In this document: positions 1 to 10,196 of the stretch, piece by piece
Numbering within the stretch: position 1 is the first letter of the stretch
How the letters are laid out: every line of letters starts with the position of its first letter
Position numbers and translations under genes: made by a program
Origin: Isochrysis galbana
Taxonomy: Eukaryota; Haptophyta; Isochrysidales; Isochrysidaceae
Direction: 5' to 3'
DNA length: 64,000 bases
Assembly: GCA_018136815.1 (NCBI GenBank)
Contig: CM030934.1
Coordinates: 2,991,070-3,055,069 of the forward strand
Notes under the pieces: model-generated
What the model was told of the DNA's origin: nothing
Seen by the model: only the letters and a program-made list of their open reading frames with translations
Database searches by the model: none

Positions 1-689
1 TACAAATCGAGACCGGGCGCGGTGCGTGCCCGTTTTCGACGATCCATCCGGATGAAGTGTGAAGTGCCCCACCCAGACACTAAACACCAAATGCACAAGG
101 GGTACCCGGGCAGTCACGCCAATCGAGCAGGCCGCGCGTCGAATTCTCATCGAAATTAGCAATCTGCGGTCTGCGGAGCCCATTGAACGTTGAGCCGTCG
201 CCGGCTCGCGGTGGCGGGGTTGACCTGGGGATCGGGAGCGGTCACGTCACAGCGCACCATAGACGCTGACCGGCCGGGCTTGTGCCACATGTTTGCGCAC
301 GTGGTCAGTGATTAGTGCCGCGGCTTTGTAGGGGCCCAGCCCAGAGGCTTTTCCTATGGGAGGTAGTGCTCGGTGGCTTCTGTTGTGCGTGGATTCGTAT
401 GTGCTGGCTGGTTTGTGGTGGTGTCATGTGTGGTGATGAGTTGCTTCAAGCATTGCTTCCTGCTCGTGTGGCTCTGTGGGCTTGGGCTTGGTTCGGGGGG
501 TCGTTCGGAGGGGGGAATGCAGTTGCCGGGGCAGATAGGGGGGGACCCTGCGGAATCCTTGGACACCCAGGGGAGGTGGGAAATAGTGGTTTAAAAGAGT
601 GAGTTACCAGGCTAGTAGATGTTGAATGTTGGCATACTAATACTAGCGTTGCGGCATAAAGCAGCAACCTCTTAGCATTGCTGCTCTCA
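1..689. other. Left edge, no gene recognised
   Basis: No protein family, RNA gene or clear element end was recognised in this stretch. The open frames here are short and overlap on both strands, with no conserved motif. Confidence 0.4.
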
Positions 690-693
690 CCAA

Positions 694-854
<161 letters not shown>

Positions 855-889
855 TCACATGCGAATGGTGTCAAGATAGATGATATCAA

Positions 890-1711
890 TCACTTCTTCT
901 TCCCAGCTCGCTTGCCCTGACCCTTCTTTGGTGGTGCCTTACCCAGCTTCTTTAGAACATCCAACCTGTACATCCGCTGCTCATTCCTAGCCTAAAAAGG
1001 GAAGAGGAAGAAGCCTGCGGTCATCATCAAGTCACTGACAGGCATGCCCATGGGTGGAAAAGCGTTCGGGTGGTGTATACAGCAAATGCGTTCGGCGCGT
1101 TCGGCGCATCGCTGCCCAAGTGCTCTGGAATAGTTGACGGGAGGCATGGCGTACAAATCGGTAGACGGGGTGGCGCATCAAGAAATGCGGCTTCGGATAA
1201 TAAGATGCGATCTGCGTGGGTTCGGAAGGCTGTTAGAGCTCGACGCCTCAATGGATTGCAGGGGCATATGTGAAGTGACATATGGGACGAATAGCTTTGG
1301 AGACAGCTGCCAACAGGATCAGCCGGAAGCCCTGGCACCAGGAAGGCATGTGTGTTTTCGTTCGTGTGCTTGCATGGAACTTCCAGGTGCACCCGAGCAC
1401 GTGCCCGTCGTTTTGGAGTACCTTCGCTTAGGGACACTGCGTGCGAGCCGATCCATTTGTGTCCATCCGTCTGAGATATAGAGGAAGAGCTAGGGAAGAG
1501 CGTGTGGGAGAGTAAGAGAGCAGCGTGCCTTTGGCCCGATGAAGCCGCCTGCTGCCTGCAGTTTGCTGAGAGCCTTGAAGGGGCTCTTGTCGCGACTAAG
1601 GCTGGCGTCAAAAATGGCATGCCGGGCCTCGTACACGCTGCTCGAGAGCCGGCGCAGCGCGCCCAGCCGCTCCGCCGCCGCAGGCAGAGAGAGAGAGAGG
1701 CGCGCCAGCAT
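890..1711 (-). CDS. MRPS33: Mitochondrial small-subunit ribosomal protein S33 (mS33)
   Basis: Component of the mitochondrial ribosome small subunit. Three separated coding pieces on the minus strand resemble the family in order. The first (1711 down to about 1530) reads MLARLSLSLPAAAERL and then EARHAIFDASLSRDKSPFK, like the plant EARARIFGH...RSPHK stretch. A middle piece near 1195 reads IASYYPKPHF, like the conserved WYP/YYP motif. The last exon (991 to 890, after a TTTTTAG acceptor) encodes 33 residues ending GKAPPKKGQGKRAGKKK, the most diagnostic part of S33. The donors of the first two exons are unclear, and a GC-AG intron is possible for the first, so the span is given rather than exact joins. 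The start at 1711 was preferred to an upstream in-frame Met at 1771. The last exon is secure and the first two are inferred. Confidence 0.72.
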
Positions 1712-2445
1712 CGGCGGCGACGGCCCGCAGGCTCTCAAAAAAAGAACTCCTTCCGAACGCACTGAATACAAATGAGGAAGAGGAAGTCCCTAGTCCCTAG
1801 AGACCCTAGTTCGCTAGAGTGTACTGGTTTACTATAATTAAGCACTCTCTCTCTGTCTTCGCCCCGAGACTTGGTGGACTTGTCATAAACAGATAACCCA
1901 GACCTGGATGTACCAGAAAGAGGACAACGCTGCGGTACGTTACGTATACAAAAATTAAAGCGGTGTGCGTTAACAAAACAACTGATGTGGCGACATTTGA
2001 TAGCTAAATAAATAAACCACAGCCTGTCCCACTTTGACGCAGCAGGATCTTAAGATGCAGCATGGAGAAGCATGGCATTAAGTGCTAGCTAGCAATCAGC
2101 AAGCCCAGGATTCGGAAACGAAAGCGCTTCCTTGCTAATCATAGCTCATGATGCAGAGCGAGGAGGAGAGGGAGAGAAGAAAGGCCGAGTACCGAGTACC
2201 CAACCGGCGAACTTGGCCATCGAGCAAGCAATCGCAGTAGATGAGGCAAGAGAGGGTAGCATGACGTGCGCATTCTGGTAGCACATCATGAGATATTGTG
2301 CTGCAAGTTATCGGCGAGGACATGGCCTTGAAGCGGAAATCGGTGAGAATATGCATCGACCTTCCGGCGTCCCTAAACTTGGAGGAATGCATGGCACGTT
2401 TCACCATGGACAGCAGCGGTAGCCAAATAAACCACGTCTCGCGAA
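1712..2445. other. Intergenic spacer between MRPS33 and the MDP1-type gene
   Basis: Holds the upstream region of MRPS33 and the 3' flank of the phosphatase gene, both on the minus strand. A short CT run lies near 1840. No other gene or element was recognised. Confidence 0.5.
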
Positions 2446-3540
2446 TCAACGGGGCTCGATGATACGCCCTGGGCTGGGAAAACAGCTCAATGCTCGTTCC
2501 CACACACGAGATGTCACCCCGTCGGGACAGTAGGAAACGCTCACACCCAAAGCTGCGACTTGTTCACAATTCCAACGCTCCTGTAGCAAGGCAGGTGGAA
2601 GATTGGCCGATATCTGGCGTGCGTATGCAAGCTCTCTTTGCCTTGCTATCAACCAGCCATCGTTGGGCGGCCAAGTTGGCTCACGTTATCAAAGAAGAGC
2701 ATCTGCTCCAACGGTACGCCCGTGCTCTCGGAAATGCGGCGCAAATGGCCTTGCTTATTGCCTTTAGTGATCTCAAGAACCTAAGTGTATCACCCGAAGC
2801 GGCTATGAGGGCAGGAGAGCTGGAGGTTCCCAACAATTATCTAGTAGTAATCCTGGGACCAAGAGTGGAGAACAAGTTGCACCTGGATCGCATCCTTGAT
2901 GCAGAAGCCGCCACCGATCTCAAATTTGCGCATGCATTCGTCCGCCCAGGAAGGTTCATCTGTGCAGCTCGCGACGGCCACAGTGCTGCTCTCCCACTTG
3001 GAATCCATCTTCAGCTCGTACAGAATCTGCGGAACAGCACCGAGCATCCGCACATTCTGCCCGCGGCAATCGACTAGATCGCCATTCTTGCTGAGCCGAA
3101 ACGGCGCGCCTCCACCCCAGAGCATGTACCTGCGGCCACCAAGCAACGGCGGAGCAGCTGAATGGCAGGGCAGCGCTCGGCCCAATGGCACCAACATCTC
3201 GCCCAGCTGACGTGATGGCTCAAACGAGCAAGCCATTGTTACTAGCAGGTGCGCATGCTACCAGAGACCCGCAAGCCAGTCGCACCACCGCCATGGCATG
3301 AGCGCCAACGGCCAGAAAGGAAAGACAAGGAGAGCGGAGGGGAGCGTAGGAGAGCGGAGCGGAGATGAGAAGAGTGGAGGCCAGCGGAGCGAGTTGAGAC
3401 GAGTGGAGAGGAGCGGACGGCGGAGGCGAGCGGAGAGCGGAGAGCGGAAGGGCCATCTTCACTCACATGTCTGGGTACCAAAGACAGCCGTCAAGGTCGA
3501 AGACGACGACCTTGGGCAAGGCTTGTCGGTGCGCAGCCAT
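2446..3540 (-). CDS. MDP1: Magnesium-dependent phosphatase 1 (MDP1-type HAD phosphatase), four exons
   Basis: HAD-superfamily phosphatase of the MDP1 family, thought to dephosphorylate protein tyrosines or fructosamine phosphates. Four minus-strand exons join in phase to 183 residues: 3540-3467, 3129-2883, 2780-2685 and 2580-2446. All introns are GT-AG. Exon 1 gives MAAHRQALPKVVVFDLDGCLW, with the DxD motif I. Exon 2 carries the substrate-loop region (DLVDCRGQNVRML) and motif II (VAVASCTDEPSWADE). Exon 3 reads GNKQGHLRRISESTGVPLEQ followed by MLFFDN, motif III/IV. Exon 4 gives ERWNCEQVAALGVSVSYCPDGVT. Length and motif order match the family. The start at 3540 was chosen because the motif I strand begins ten residues later; an in-frame Met lies upstream in a stretch unlike the family. 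All catalytic acidic residues are present, so it looks functional. Confidence 0.88.
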
Positions 3541-4615
3541 TGCGGGTGCAGCTGCCCTATTTGCGCAACGCATGCGCACTCCGCCAGCCCGCACCCCGTC
3601 CATGTGAGCGGCAGCCGCTTGGAGCAACAGAAGGCGGAGCATCGCAACCCGGTCAGATGGGCGCTCCCACACAGCGGAGGCATTCGAGTGTGAACTGCGA
3701 ATTGGTAAAAAACGGAAGGCATCGGAGTGTGAAGAGAGAAATGTGAGCCAGCGCTAACGCGCCAACTCGGCGGACATCGCTCCTCGTAGTGGACCTCTGC
3801 CGCCACCCCTCTGTCTCGCTTAGCGGAGGTCTGCCGTCTCGCTCTCACTTCGCCCATGTCGTGCGAACCCCCCTTCAGGTGTTATCCACTTCATGTCCCA
3901 TGTCCCATGAAGGGCCCCTGATCCTGATCTAGATGTAGATCTGATCAGATCTAGATCTAGATCCCAATACCAGCACGCAACACGTCCAGCATCAATTGTC
4001 AATTCTCACTTGTCAACTTCCGGCTCATCTTCAAAAGTTCCGGCTATGATAGCCGATAGCCGCATAGCCGCAAGTATCCCTTGCTCTAAATTGTGGGGGC
4101 GCGAGTGTTTGAACCCGAACGATTTTTTTGTAGAATATTGCCCGTAGCTGCCCGTAGTTCCATGGCCCGTGGGGAATAATTTGTAATTTGGAGTCTTTCC
4201 GATCTCGTCCCTCCTTTTCGTTCGCGCGTCGCTAGCTCTAGCTCTAACTCGTGCAATAATAAAATGTTTTCGCTCTTGGCCTGTCGCTACATCCCGGATA
4301 TAGTGAGTGAAGAATACCATTCGATAATTTGGCGGTAAGTGAGTGTGAGCATTCATTTGAAGTGTCGTAATGTGATCATCACATCATCACATGCGAGTAG
4401 AACGTACAGTGTCTGTGTGGTCGAACATCACATGCGAGTAGGAGAACATACAGTGTCTGTGTGGTCGAATACAAACGGACGATGACATCTTAACTTTAAG
4501 AGGTCGGTCCTATTGATTGTCAAGTCACCTCTCCCCGCGAATTGTTGAGAAGCCGCCTCTTGCCCCGAGAGTCGGGGGGGTCGCAGAGGCAACGCGGGAC
4601 TAGCCGACTGCTGGG
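3541..4615. promoter_or_regulatory. Shared upstream region of MDP1 (minus) and speD (plus)
   Basis: About 1.07 kb between two divergently transcribed genes, so it should contain both promoters. A string of GATC/AGATCTAGATC words lies at about 3925-3965, and a two-copy tandem repeat at 4384-4470. No recognised promoter element could be assigned. Confidence 0.35.
4384..4470. repeat. Two-copy tandem repeat upstream of speD
   Basis: A unit of about 42 bp (ACATGCGAGTAG..ACAGTGTCTGTGTGGTCGAA) is present twice in a row with a 3-bp length difference. It sits about 150 bp upstream of the speD start. Confidence 0.85.
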
Positions 4616-5421
4616 ATGGCTTTGCTGGCGGCTCTGAGCTGCCTCGGCTTGGGCCCGGCGCTCGAACGGCAGCTGGGGTCGCACGGGCTTCTGGAGGTGC
4701 GCGATGTGACGCTGCACACGCTCAATAGCACCGGGCACGTTCTCAATGCACTGCTTGCAGGCGTGAGCGCTGGAGGTCTCACACTTGTTGGTCAGCCGAT
4801 GATGCATCAGTTCCCACTGTTGGGCGTGAGCGGAATACTGCTGCTGTCGGAATCGCACATTTCGGTGCACACGTGGCCTGAGTACGGCTATGCTGCCATC
4901 GACCTCTTCACTTGCGGCATCCCGGCGCCCACACTCTGCGGACCATTCGAAGGACACATTGCCCACTTTAGCGCTCAGGATGGCGCGTGGCGATGCGACG
5001 ACGGCACAGTCGCCGACGCTGTGGGGGCCGGAGGACTCTGGGCTGCCGCCGCTGCAGTTGTGGAGAGTTTACCGGCTGGTTCCGCCACCTTTATGCTTGT
5101 GGACAGAGGTATGCCCAAGCTCCGGAGAAACGAGGGCGAAGAACGGACCGGGGACTCGGCAACATTTGGTTGGCTTGGTGGTCTCGAGACGGGCGACTCA
5201 CAAAGAGAGCTTTGAGCTCGCACCACACGCCACTACTCCTTTACGATCCGGGTGCAGGTTGTATTGCAAAGGCACTGTTGTTGGACGTCTTGAGCAACCT
5301 CAAGTGTGTATTGCTTGCGTGTCGTTTTTTTCGCTTGCATTGTATGCCAAATGCCATGTGTGAGCGGACACCACTACTTACTCGTCCGTTATCGCTGCCG
5401 CCGCGCGTTTTGCCGATCTAA
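4616..5421 (+). CDS. speD: S-adenosylmethionine decarboxylase, bacterial SpeD type
   Basis: Makes decarboxylated AdoMet, the aminopropyl donor for spermidine synthesis. The protein is the short prokaryotic class (SpeD group 1b), not the long eukaryotic proenzyme. Residues 70-100 carry the signature GVSGILLLSES, HTWPEYGYAAIDLFTCG: Glu79-Ser80 is the self-cleavage site that creates the pyruvoyl group, His85 the processing residue and Cys100 the catalytic acid, with the same spacing as in Thermotoga SpeD. N-terminal residues 21-68 (HTLNSTGHVLNALL, GGLTLVGQPMMHQF) also match. Read straight through, the ORF stops at 5215 (199 residues). A GT-AG intron at 5109-5257 would join in phase and extend it to 5421 (218 residues), replacing a poor tail; this join is inferred. 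No aminopropyltransferase domain follows. The gene is probably an ancient bacterial acquisition, as in other algae. Confidence 0.85.
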
Positions 5422-7242
5422 GCGCAATTGACGATTCAAACTCGAATCGTTATACAGCACCTAGAACGCTCTAGGTGCTTTTGCTGATACGCATGTGTGC
5501 GTGTGCGCGCGTGTATGTGTGCCATCTGTGTGTTACCGCTATTGCTCTACTACTACTACTAATAATAATAATAATAATAAAGAACTGAGCGTTAGTACCA
5601 CTACTGCCACTAGCTCGGTACTATCACGACACCCCTCCGCGCACCTGCCCGCACGCCTTGAAGTGATGCTTACAGCTCCCGCCGCGAGCGCATCCTCGAG
5701 GAATAAAAGACTGCGCCTCGAGATACCTGCCACAAGGGTTCTCTTAGGCGCCTTGAGCCTCTCCCTCCTCATCTCCCTCCTGTCGCCAGCCGCCCCTCTC
5801 CGCCCTTTGCTTACGCAGACGGGGCCCATTTCATACCGCACACCATCGACACTCGTTAGGCTTCGCTCTTCTCTTCGTCGTTCGGCATTTATAGTTATAA
5901 TTCTCTGCTTTCTCTCGTTCTCGGTCAAAAGCTTCGCGTGGACGCATGGGATCTTGGGTAGTGGAGCGCCTTCTCTCTTTCTCCCGAAGAGAAGGGAAGT
6001 TTCCCCACCTTTCTTCCTCCTAGGCGCCTCGCAAATAGGTTTAATTTAATACTTAATAGGGGGGAGATGGAGGTGGAGGGGTGCATACGTGTATGTATCT
6101 GTGGCAGCAACATGCGCCGAGGCGTACGGGCAGGTGCGCTGAGGGTTGTCGTGTTGGTACCGGGCTAGTGAGAGTAGTGGTACTAATGCTCAGTTATATA
6201 TTATTATTATAATATCTAGATATTAGCAGACTAACATGTTCACAAGCTTAATACTTAATAGGCTGTCTACCTAGCAGAAGCACTATCTATCTCTATCTAT
6301 CAAGATAGAAGATAGACAAAGGGCACTATCTCTATGTATCTACATCGGTGTGAGTGTGATGACGAAAGCTATCAACAGCCTATTCCTATTATCTATTCCT
6401 ATTAATAATCTATTAATAAATAGCCCACAAAAAGCCACCGAGCTACGGGCTTGTGCGTACCCTCCTGGCAGAGGTTTCCACGGGTGCGCTGATGGCAGAG
6501 GTTTCCACCACGGGAAGCTCTTAGGGTGGGAGGGTTTCCCACTGTAGGAGGAGGGGGTCTTTAAGACCCCCTGCATGCTACGCAGACGCAGACGCAGAGC
6601 TAGAGCCATGGTGGCAACCTGCAATGTTCGGCTGTTCGGTGCCAGTGCTCGCCACCCCGCGCGCTCGCGCGGGCGTGGTTTGGATGGGCTGGATGGGCTT
6701 TGAGACCGCCTCGGGCGGCGTGGGGCGTCCCAGGTGGGGCGCAGTGGCGAGGGTCGCCCGAGGCTCGGGAGCGGTCGCGGCCCACAGTTCAATCTATAAC
6801 AATAGTTATGTGTCCTCTGTAATTGTAGTATTCGTCCTCCGTCTGTATAATCTTAAACTAAATATTTTGAAGTGAATTATGGACATTTGATGGCTCACAC
6901 CTGAGTCTGTCTCATATTCGACTCAACGCGACCTTATGTTATTGAGGTGTGCATGCACAGGTAAGTGTAAGTGTCACGGACATTCTTAACAACATCATCC
7001 CACCGATTGCAGAGATTGCGTGCGTGTGTATGATGGAGGGCTGAGGTATGCGCATAAATAATCAAATTGAGTCAGCAGGGGATCCTCATGCAATGCTAAT
7101 GTGGCGCATTACATTATTATATCCGCACAATCCAGCTGCGGTTAGGCTTGGCACCAAACACCCGCTATGCGCTCTGTGGTCCCAACGTCCATCTCGTCGC
7201 ATTCTTGATGTCAGCACGCGCGACGCTCCATCGGACACAAAT
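5422..7242. other. Repeat-rich spacer with a foldback element
   Basis: Contains an (AAT)n tract near 5560-5580, the inverted-repeat element at 5583-6195, short CTAT repeats near 6280-6320 and fragments with GGTTTCCAC repeats near 6470-6540. No host gene was recognised. The open frames are short and non-conserved. Confidence 0.45.
5583..6195. mobile_element. Foldback / TIR element with 76-bp inverted ends
   Basis: The segment starting AACTGAGCGTTAGTACC at 5583-5658 recurs as its reverse complement at 6121-6195, with about nine mismatches. The interior (about 460 bp) has no transposase-like frame. A stretch of its interior near 6000-6050 recurs in the opposite orientation near 19225-19270 (ATTAAACCTATTTGCGAGG), and an end-like segment (CTGAGCGTTAGTAC) occurs at 27519. 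This indicates a dispersed non-autonomous family. Target-site duplications could not be defined. Confidence 0.6.
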
Positions 7243-7866
7243 TTACACCGCTTCGGGCTTGGCACCTTCCTTGGGCGTGTCAGCTGCCTTGGGCGTGGCA
7301 TATTGCTGGGGCGCGGCACCATTAATACGCATGGTCAATTCATCGTATTCTTGGCACAGTGCACAGGGTCCGCACCAATAGTGGAGACAGCAGTCTGCCA
7401 CACTGTTGCCCTGGATCTCGTACTTGGCACGGAGTTTACCACGGACGCAGCAGCCGACAAGTGCCCCGAAGTTGATGAACGCGGCGAGTGGTCCAAGAAA
7501 GAAGATGGCAACAGCCTGTGTGGTGCCACCCACCACGGCATGGGCGAAGCACATTGCTCCACAGCCGTCGCACGGCGCGACGACTTGACCGGTGTTAATC
7601 ATCTTATCATTCGCGCCGACCACGCAGCACGGACAGCAGCAGGCCTCGCAGCAGGCCGGTGACTTGCAGCAGTCGCAGAGCTTGGCATTGAACACATTCG
7701 GGTTCAGCGGCTTGACCTCGTTCACTGGCGCCATGGCTTTGACAGGCTCGGAAGTGTCGACAGGCTTCGTAGCTTTGACAGGAAGGGTGACCTCGACAGC
7801 CTCCGTGGGCATGGCCAACGCGGTGCCTTGCACAGGCTCCGTGGCTTGTACGGGCTCGGTGGGCAT
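7243..7866 (-). CDS. PLAC8-domain cysteine-rich protein
   Basis: A 207-residue protein of the PLAC8/cornifelin/plant cadmium-resistance family: small membrane-associated Cys-rich proteins linked to metal or Ca2+ handling or cell-size control. Residues 1-58 are a low-complexity leader of degenerate PV repeats (EPVQATEPVQ, KATKPVDTSEPVKA). The PLAC8 domain spans about 60-185: CDCCKSPACCEACCCPCCVVG, a hydrophobic segment at about 115-140 (AVAIFFLGPLAAFINFGALVG), then RGKLRAKYEIQG, DCCLHYWCGPCALCQEYDEL, the diagnostic C-terminal motif. The start at 7866 was chosen because the frame upstream runs into a pure GA tract encoding Arg-Glu repeats, probably 5' UTR. The domain call is firm; the function in this organism is unknown. 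Confidence 0.85.
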   Translation of the reverse strand: MPTEPVQATEPVQGTALAMPTEAVEVTLPVKATKPVDTSEPVKAMAPVNEVKPLNPNVFNAKLCDCCKSPACCEACCCPCCVVGANDKMINTGQVVAPCDGCGAMCFAHAVVGGTTQAVAIFFLGPLAAFINFGALVGCCVRGKLRAKYEIQGNSVADCCLHYWCGPCALCQEYDELTMRINGAAPQQYATPKAADTPKEGAKPEAV

Positions 7867-7949
7867 CGCTGGCAAGCTAGAGTGGGACCACGACACCTCA
7901 AGCACAACTTCTGGACTTTGGCACGCTCCCCCCCTCTCCCTCTCTCTCT

Positions 7950-8009
<60 letters not shown>

Positions 8010-9393
8010 TCTCTCTTTCTTTGTCTCCCGCCGTCCCCCCCCCCACTTCTCATCAGCTTCCACCCGGACTTCAGGACGGAAGAGTACAGACTTCTGTGCG
8101 CCTCGCAATGAATAAAAGGTTCGATGGGCTGAGAGAACAGAGAGAGTAGAGTACTCGTAGGAGAGAGTGGGGGGCGTGAGATGGGGGCCTCATGAGGCCA
8201 ATTGGACCGAATCTCTGCGTCCGACTCCTTCTCACGATGCGCATCGTCGAATGAAATGAGTCCTTGGGACCGCTCCCATCCGAAAGCCTTAGGATCGCGC
8301 CAGCAGAGGGAGCGCGGGGATAGGCGAGGAGATCGCGCGCGGCAGTCGCGGAGGGTCTCGAAGGTCTCTCACTCATGAAGAAGGCGGGCGGGCGTCCGGG
8401 ACAGAATAGGACAACTCGGCGGGCGCTGGGGGTTAAGGGCGGCGGGGCGGCGGGGTGTGGCGGGCGGCGGGACGATAGAACTGGTACAGTTCGTAGAAGC
8501 AGCTCCCCAAGGCTCGTCAAGATCTCTTCGCCCAGTCATCTTTGGTCTTTGGGCACGGTGGACGCGACCGCCGATCGTGAATCTCATTTCGAAAGACAAG
8601 TTTGAGCGTCGGGGGGGGGGAGGGGTTTGCAGCGGGTTCTCTCCGATTCCACCGAGGGTTCACGCCGCGTTGTGACTTGAAACGTCGGGGTGAAACCTCT
8701 CGGTGAAACCTCGGTGGCAGTAACGCTTCACGGGGACTCCCCTCGCAGCTGGCGGTTATTCTCCCGCGCGCATCGAATCACCCGCGAGCGATGGGGGGTG
8801 GCCCGTCAGAGCCCGCCCAAGTGAGGATGAGGGCGGCGCTAAGGGCGGGCGGGCCGCACGCGGCCGCAGAGGCTCTGCAGAGGGGGCTATGTCGCGGGAA
8901 GAGAAAAAGAAAACCACCTCCATCCTTCCTGGAAGCGAGTGCTTTTGTCGTGAGGGGGGCGAAGAAATCCACTGCCACTTCCTCTTCTTGGCTGCGGAGC
9001 AGAGCGACGGCGTCCTCTTCGCTTGAGGTGGTCGATCTCCACCACGCTCCTCCGGGCGTGTCGTGGGGTGTTGCAGGCTCGCTCGCGACCGCGGCGCGAC
9101 CAACTTGGCCCAGGAGATGGCTTTGCGGTTTGCGGGTCGAGCAGCACGTTCGCCCGCCAACTGAGCCAAGCTCCGTTGGTGGGTGGTGGCTGATGGGTGC
9201 CTCATTGTTGTCGTTTGAACCCCTCGCCTCTCGTGGTAGGACAGTCAAACACTACTTCAACTTCTAAGGGTGTAAAAATGAGAAAAGTCAGGATTGGAAC
9301 CGCCCTACACCCTAGATGTGAAAGACTGTCAGTTGGGGTTTGATTGAAAGACTGTACATTATACACATGTCTTCGGCCCTCGTAAATTTATAA
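7867..9393. other. CT/GA tract and unassigned spacer
   Basis: Immediately upstream of the PLAC8 gene is a CT tract at about 7935-8012 (GA on the coding strand). The remaining sequence to 9390 has overlapping long frames on both strands (for example 8756-9248 minus and 8791-9267 plus), which reflect high GC. None shows a recognisable domain, so no gene is called. Confidence 0.45.
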
Positions 9394-9850
9394 AATCATT
9401 AATGTTCTCACCGCACACGCGGCCGCGGACCCAGTACTTTTTTACGCACTAGCACTACTTTTTTACGCAGCATGCAGCATATACTTTCTACACCTCCACC
9501 CACTCCCGCGGCCCTTCTTCCCCCGCCCCCGCCATCAGGCGGCTCCCCCCGTCCCCCCGTGCACTACTAGGGGGATAGGGGTGAAGGCCTAGATGGGAAA
9601 TACGTGTTTACCGTATTTGGCCAGAGACCAAATACATATGTATTTGGCTGTATTTGTATTTGAAGCGTGGCCTGGGTTGTAGGCCTCGAATGTATTTGAA
9701 CTGTATTTGGCCGGAGGCCAAATACATATGTATTTGGCTGCATTTGCAGGCCTTTGCACCGTATTTCCCATCTAGGGGTGAAGGGCTAAGATATGGTCCG
9801 GTGACCCGCCCCCCCCCCCCCCTCCCCCCGGGGATCCGTTCCCTCCCTTT
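9394..9850 (+). repeat. Dispersed repeat R, copy 1, interrupted by a MITE
   Basis: Begins TTCTCACCGCACACGCGGCC and runs through GCAGCATA.TTTCTACACC, CCATCAGGCGGCTCC and GTGCACTACTAGGGGGATAGG. Related copies lie at 14417 and 54791 and 56190 (plus), and at 15985 and 22703 (minus). The copy is split by the 189-bp MITE at 9588-9776. It may be the end of a larger element, because a U-type segment lies downstream here and also downstream of the 14417 and 56190 copies. Confidence 0.75.
9588..9776. mobile_element. hAT-type MITE, 189 bp, with 8-bp TSD
   Basis: A non-autonomous DNA transposon. Its ends are CCTAGATGGGAAATACG at the left and the exact inverse at the right. It is flanked by the 8-bp direct duplication GGTGAAGG (9580-9587 and 9777-9784). 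The interior is AT-rich and made of CCAAATACATATGTATTTGG palindromes present twice. Uninterrupted copies of the host repeat (near 15990 and 56330) show the empty site. An 8-bp duplication is the hAT hallmark, and the ends match the 33772-36726 hAT element at 13 of 17 positions. Confidence 0.88.
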
Positions 9851-9911
9851 AGGGCGCCGCCGATGCTCTAGTTGAGCATCGGCGGTCGGCGGCAGGTGTT
9901 CTCCCTGCCTC

Positions 9912-10196
9912 GTGATGACTTCCAAAGTGGACTCGAAGGTTGTTTCGGACGAACGGATGAATGAGCTGTCCGAGAGGGTTCGCGAGGAGCGCGACAGGAA
10001 TCTCGCTCTCGAGAACCAGAATTTCGAGGAGCGCAAGCAGAACGAGGAGCTCCGCTCGCGAGTGGACGAGTTAATGTCCGAACGTGCCGCGATGAACAAG
10101 CCGGTTCTCAAGGGGCAGGCCTCGGAGCGGTCGGCCGCGGCGGTGAGCGACGGAGGCACTGCCGGCGCAAGCGGCCCCGGAGCGTCTTCCCAATGA
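9912..10196 (+). CDS. Small coiled-coil ORF, unknown
   Basis: A 94-residue frame, MMTSKVDSKVV..., with a charged helical stretch at about residues 14-55 (ERVREERDRNLALENQNFEE) predicted as coiled coil, and a Gly/Ala/Ser-rich tail. It follows repeat R and a small hairpin (GCCGATGCTC/GAGCATCGGC, near 9860), so it is more likely part of a repetitive element than a host gene. No family was recognised. Confidence 0.3.
   Translation: MMTSKVDSKVVSDERMNELSERVREERDRNLALENQNFEERKQNEELRSRVDELMSERAAMNKPVLKGQASERSAAAVSDGGTAGASGPGASSQ

Noticed and set aside
7592-8149. Plus-strand frames opposite the PLAC8 gene
   Set aside because: Shadow frames of the minus-strand gene and its CT tract, with no conserved content.
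9263-9340. tRNA or SINE box-B-like word GGTTCCAATCC (minus)
   Set aside because: No matching box A, anticodon stem or acceptor stem upstream.
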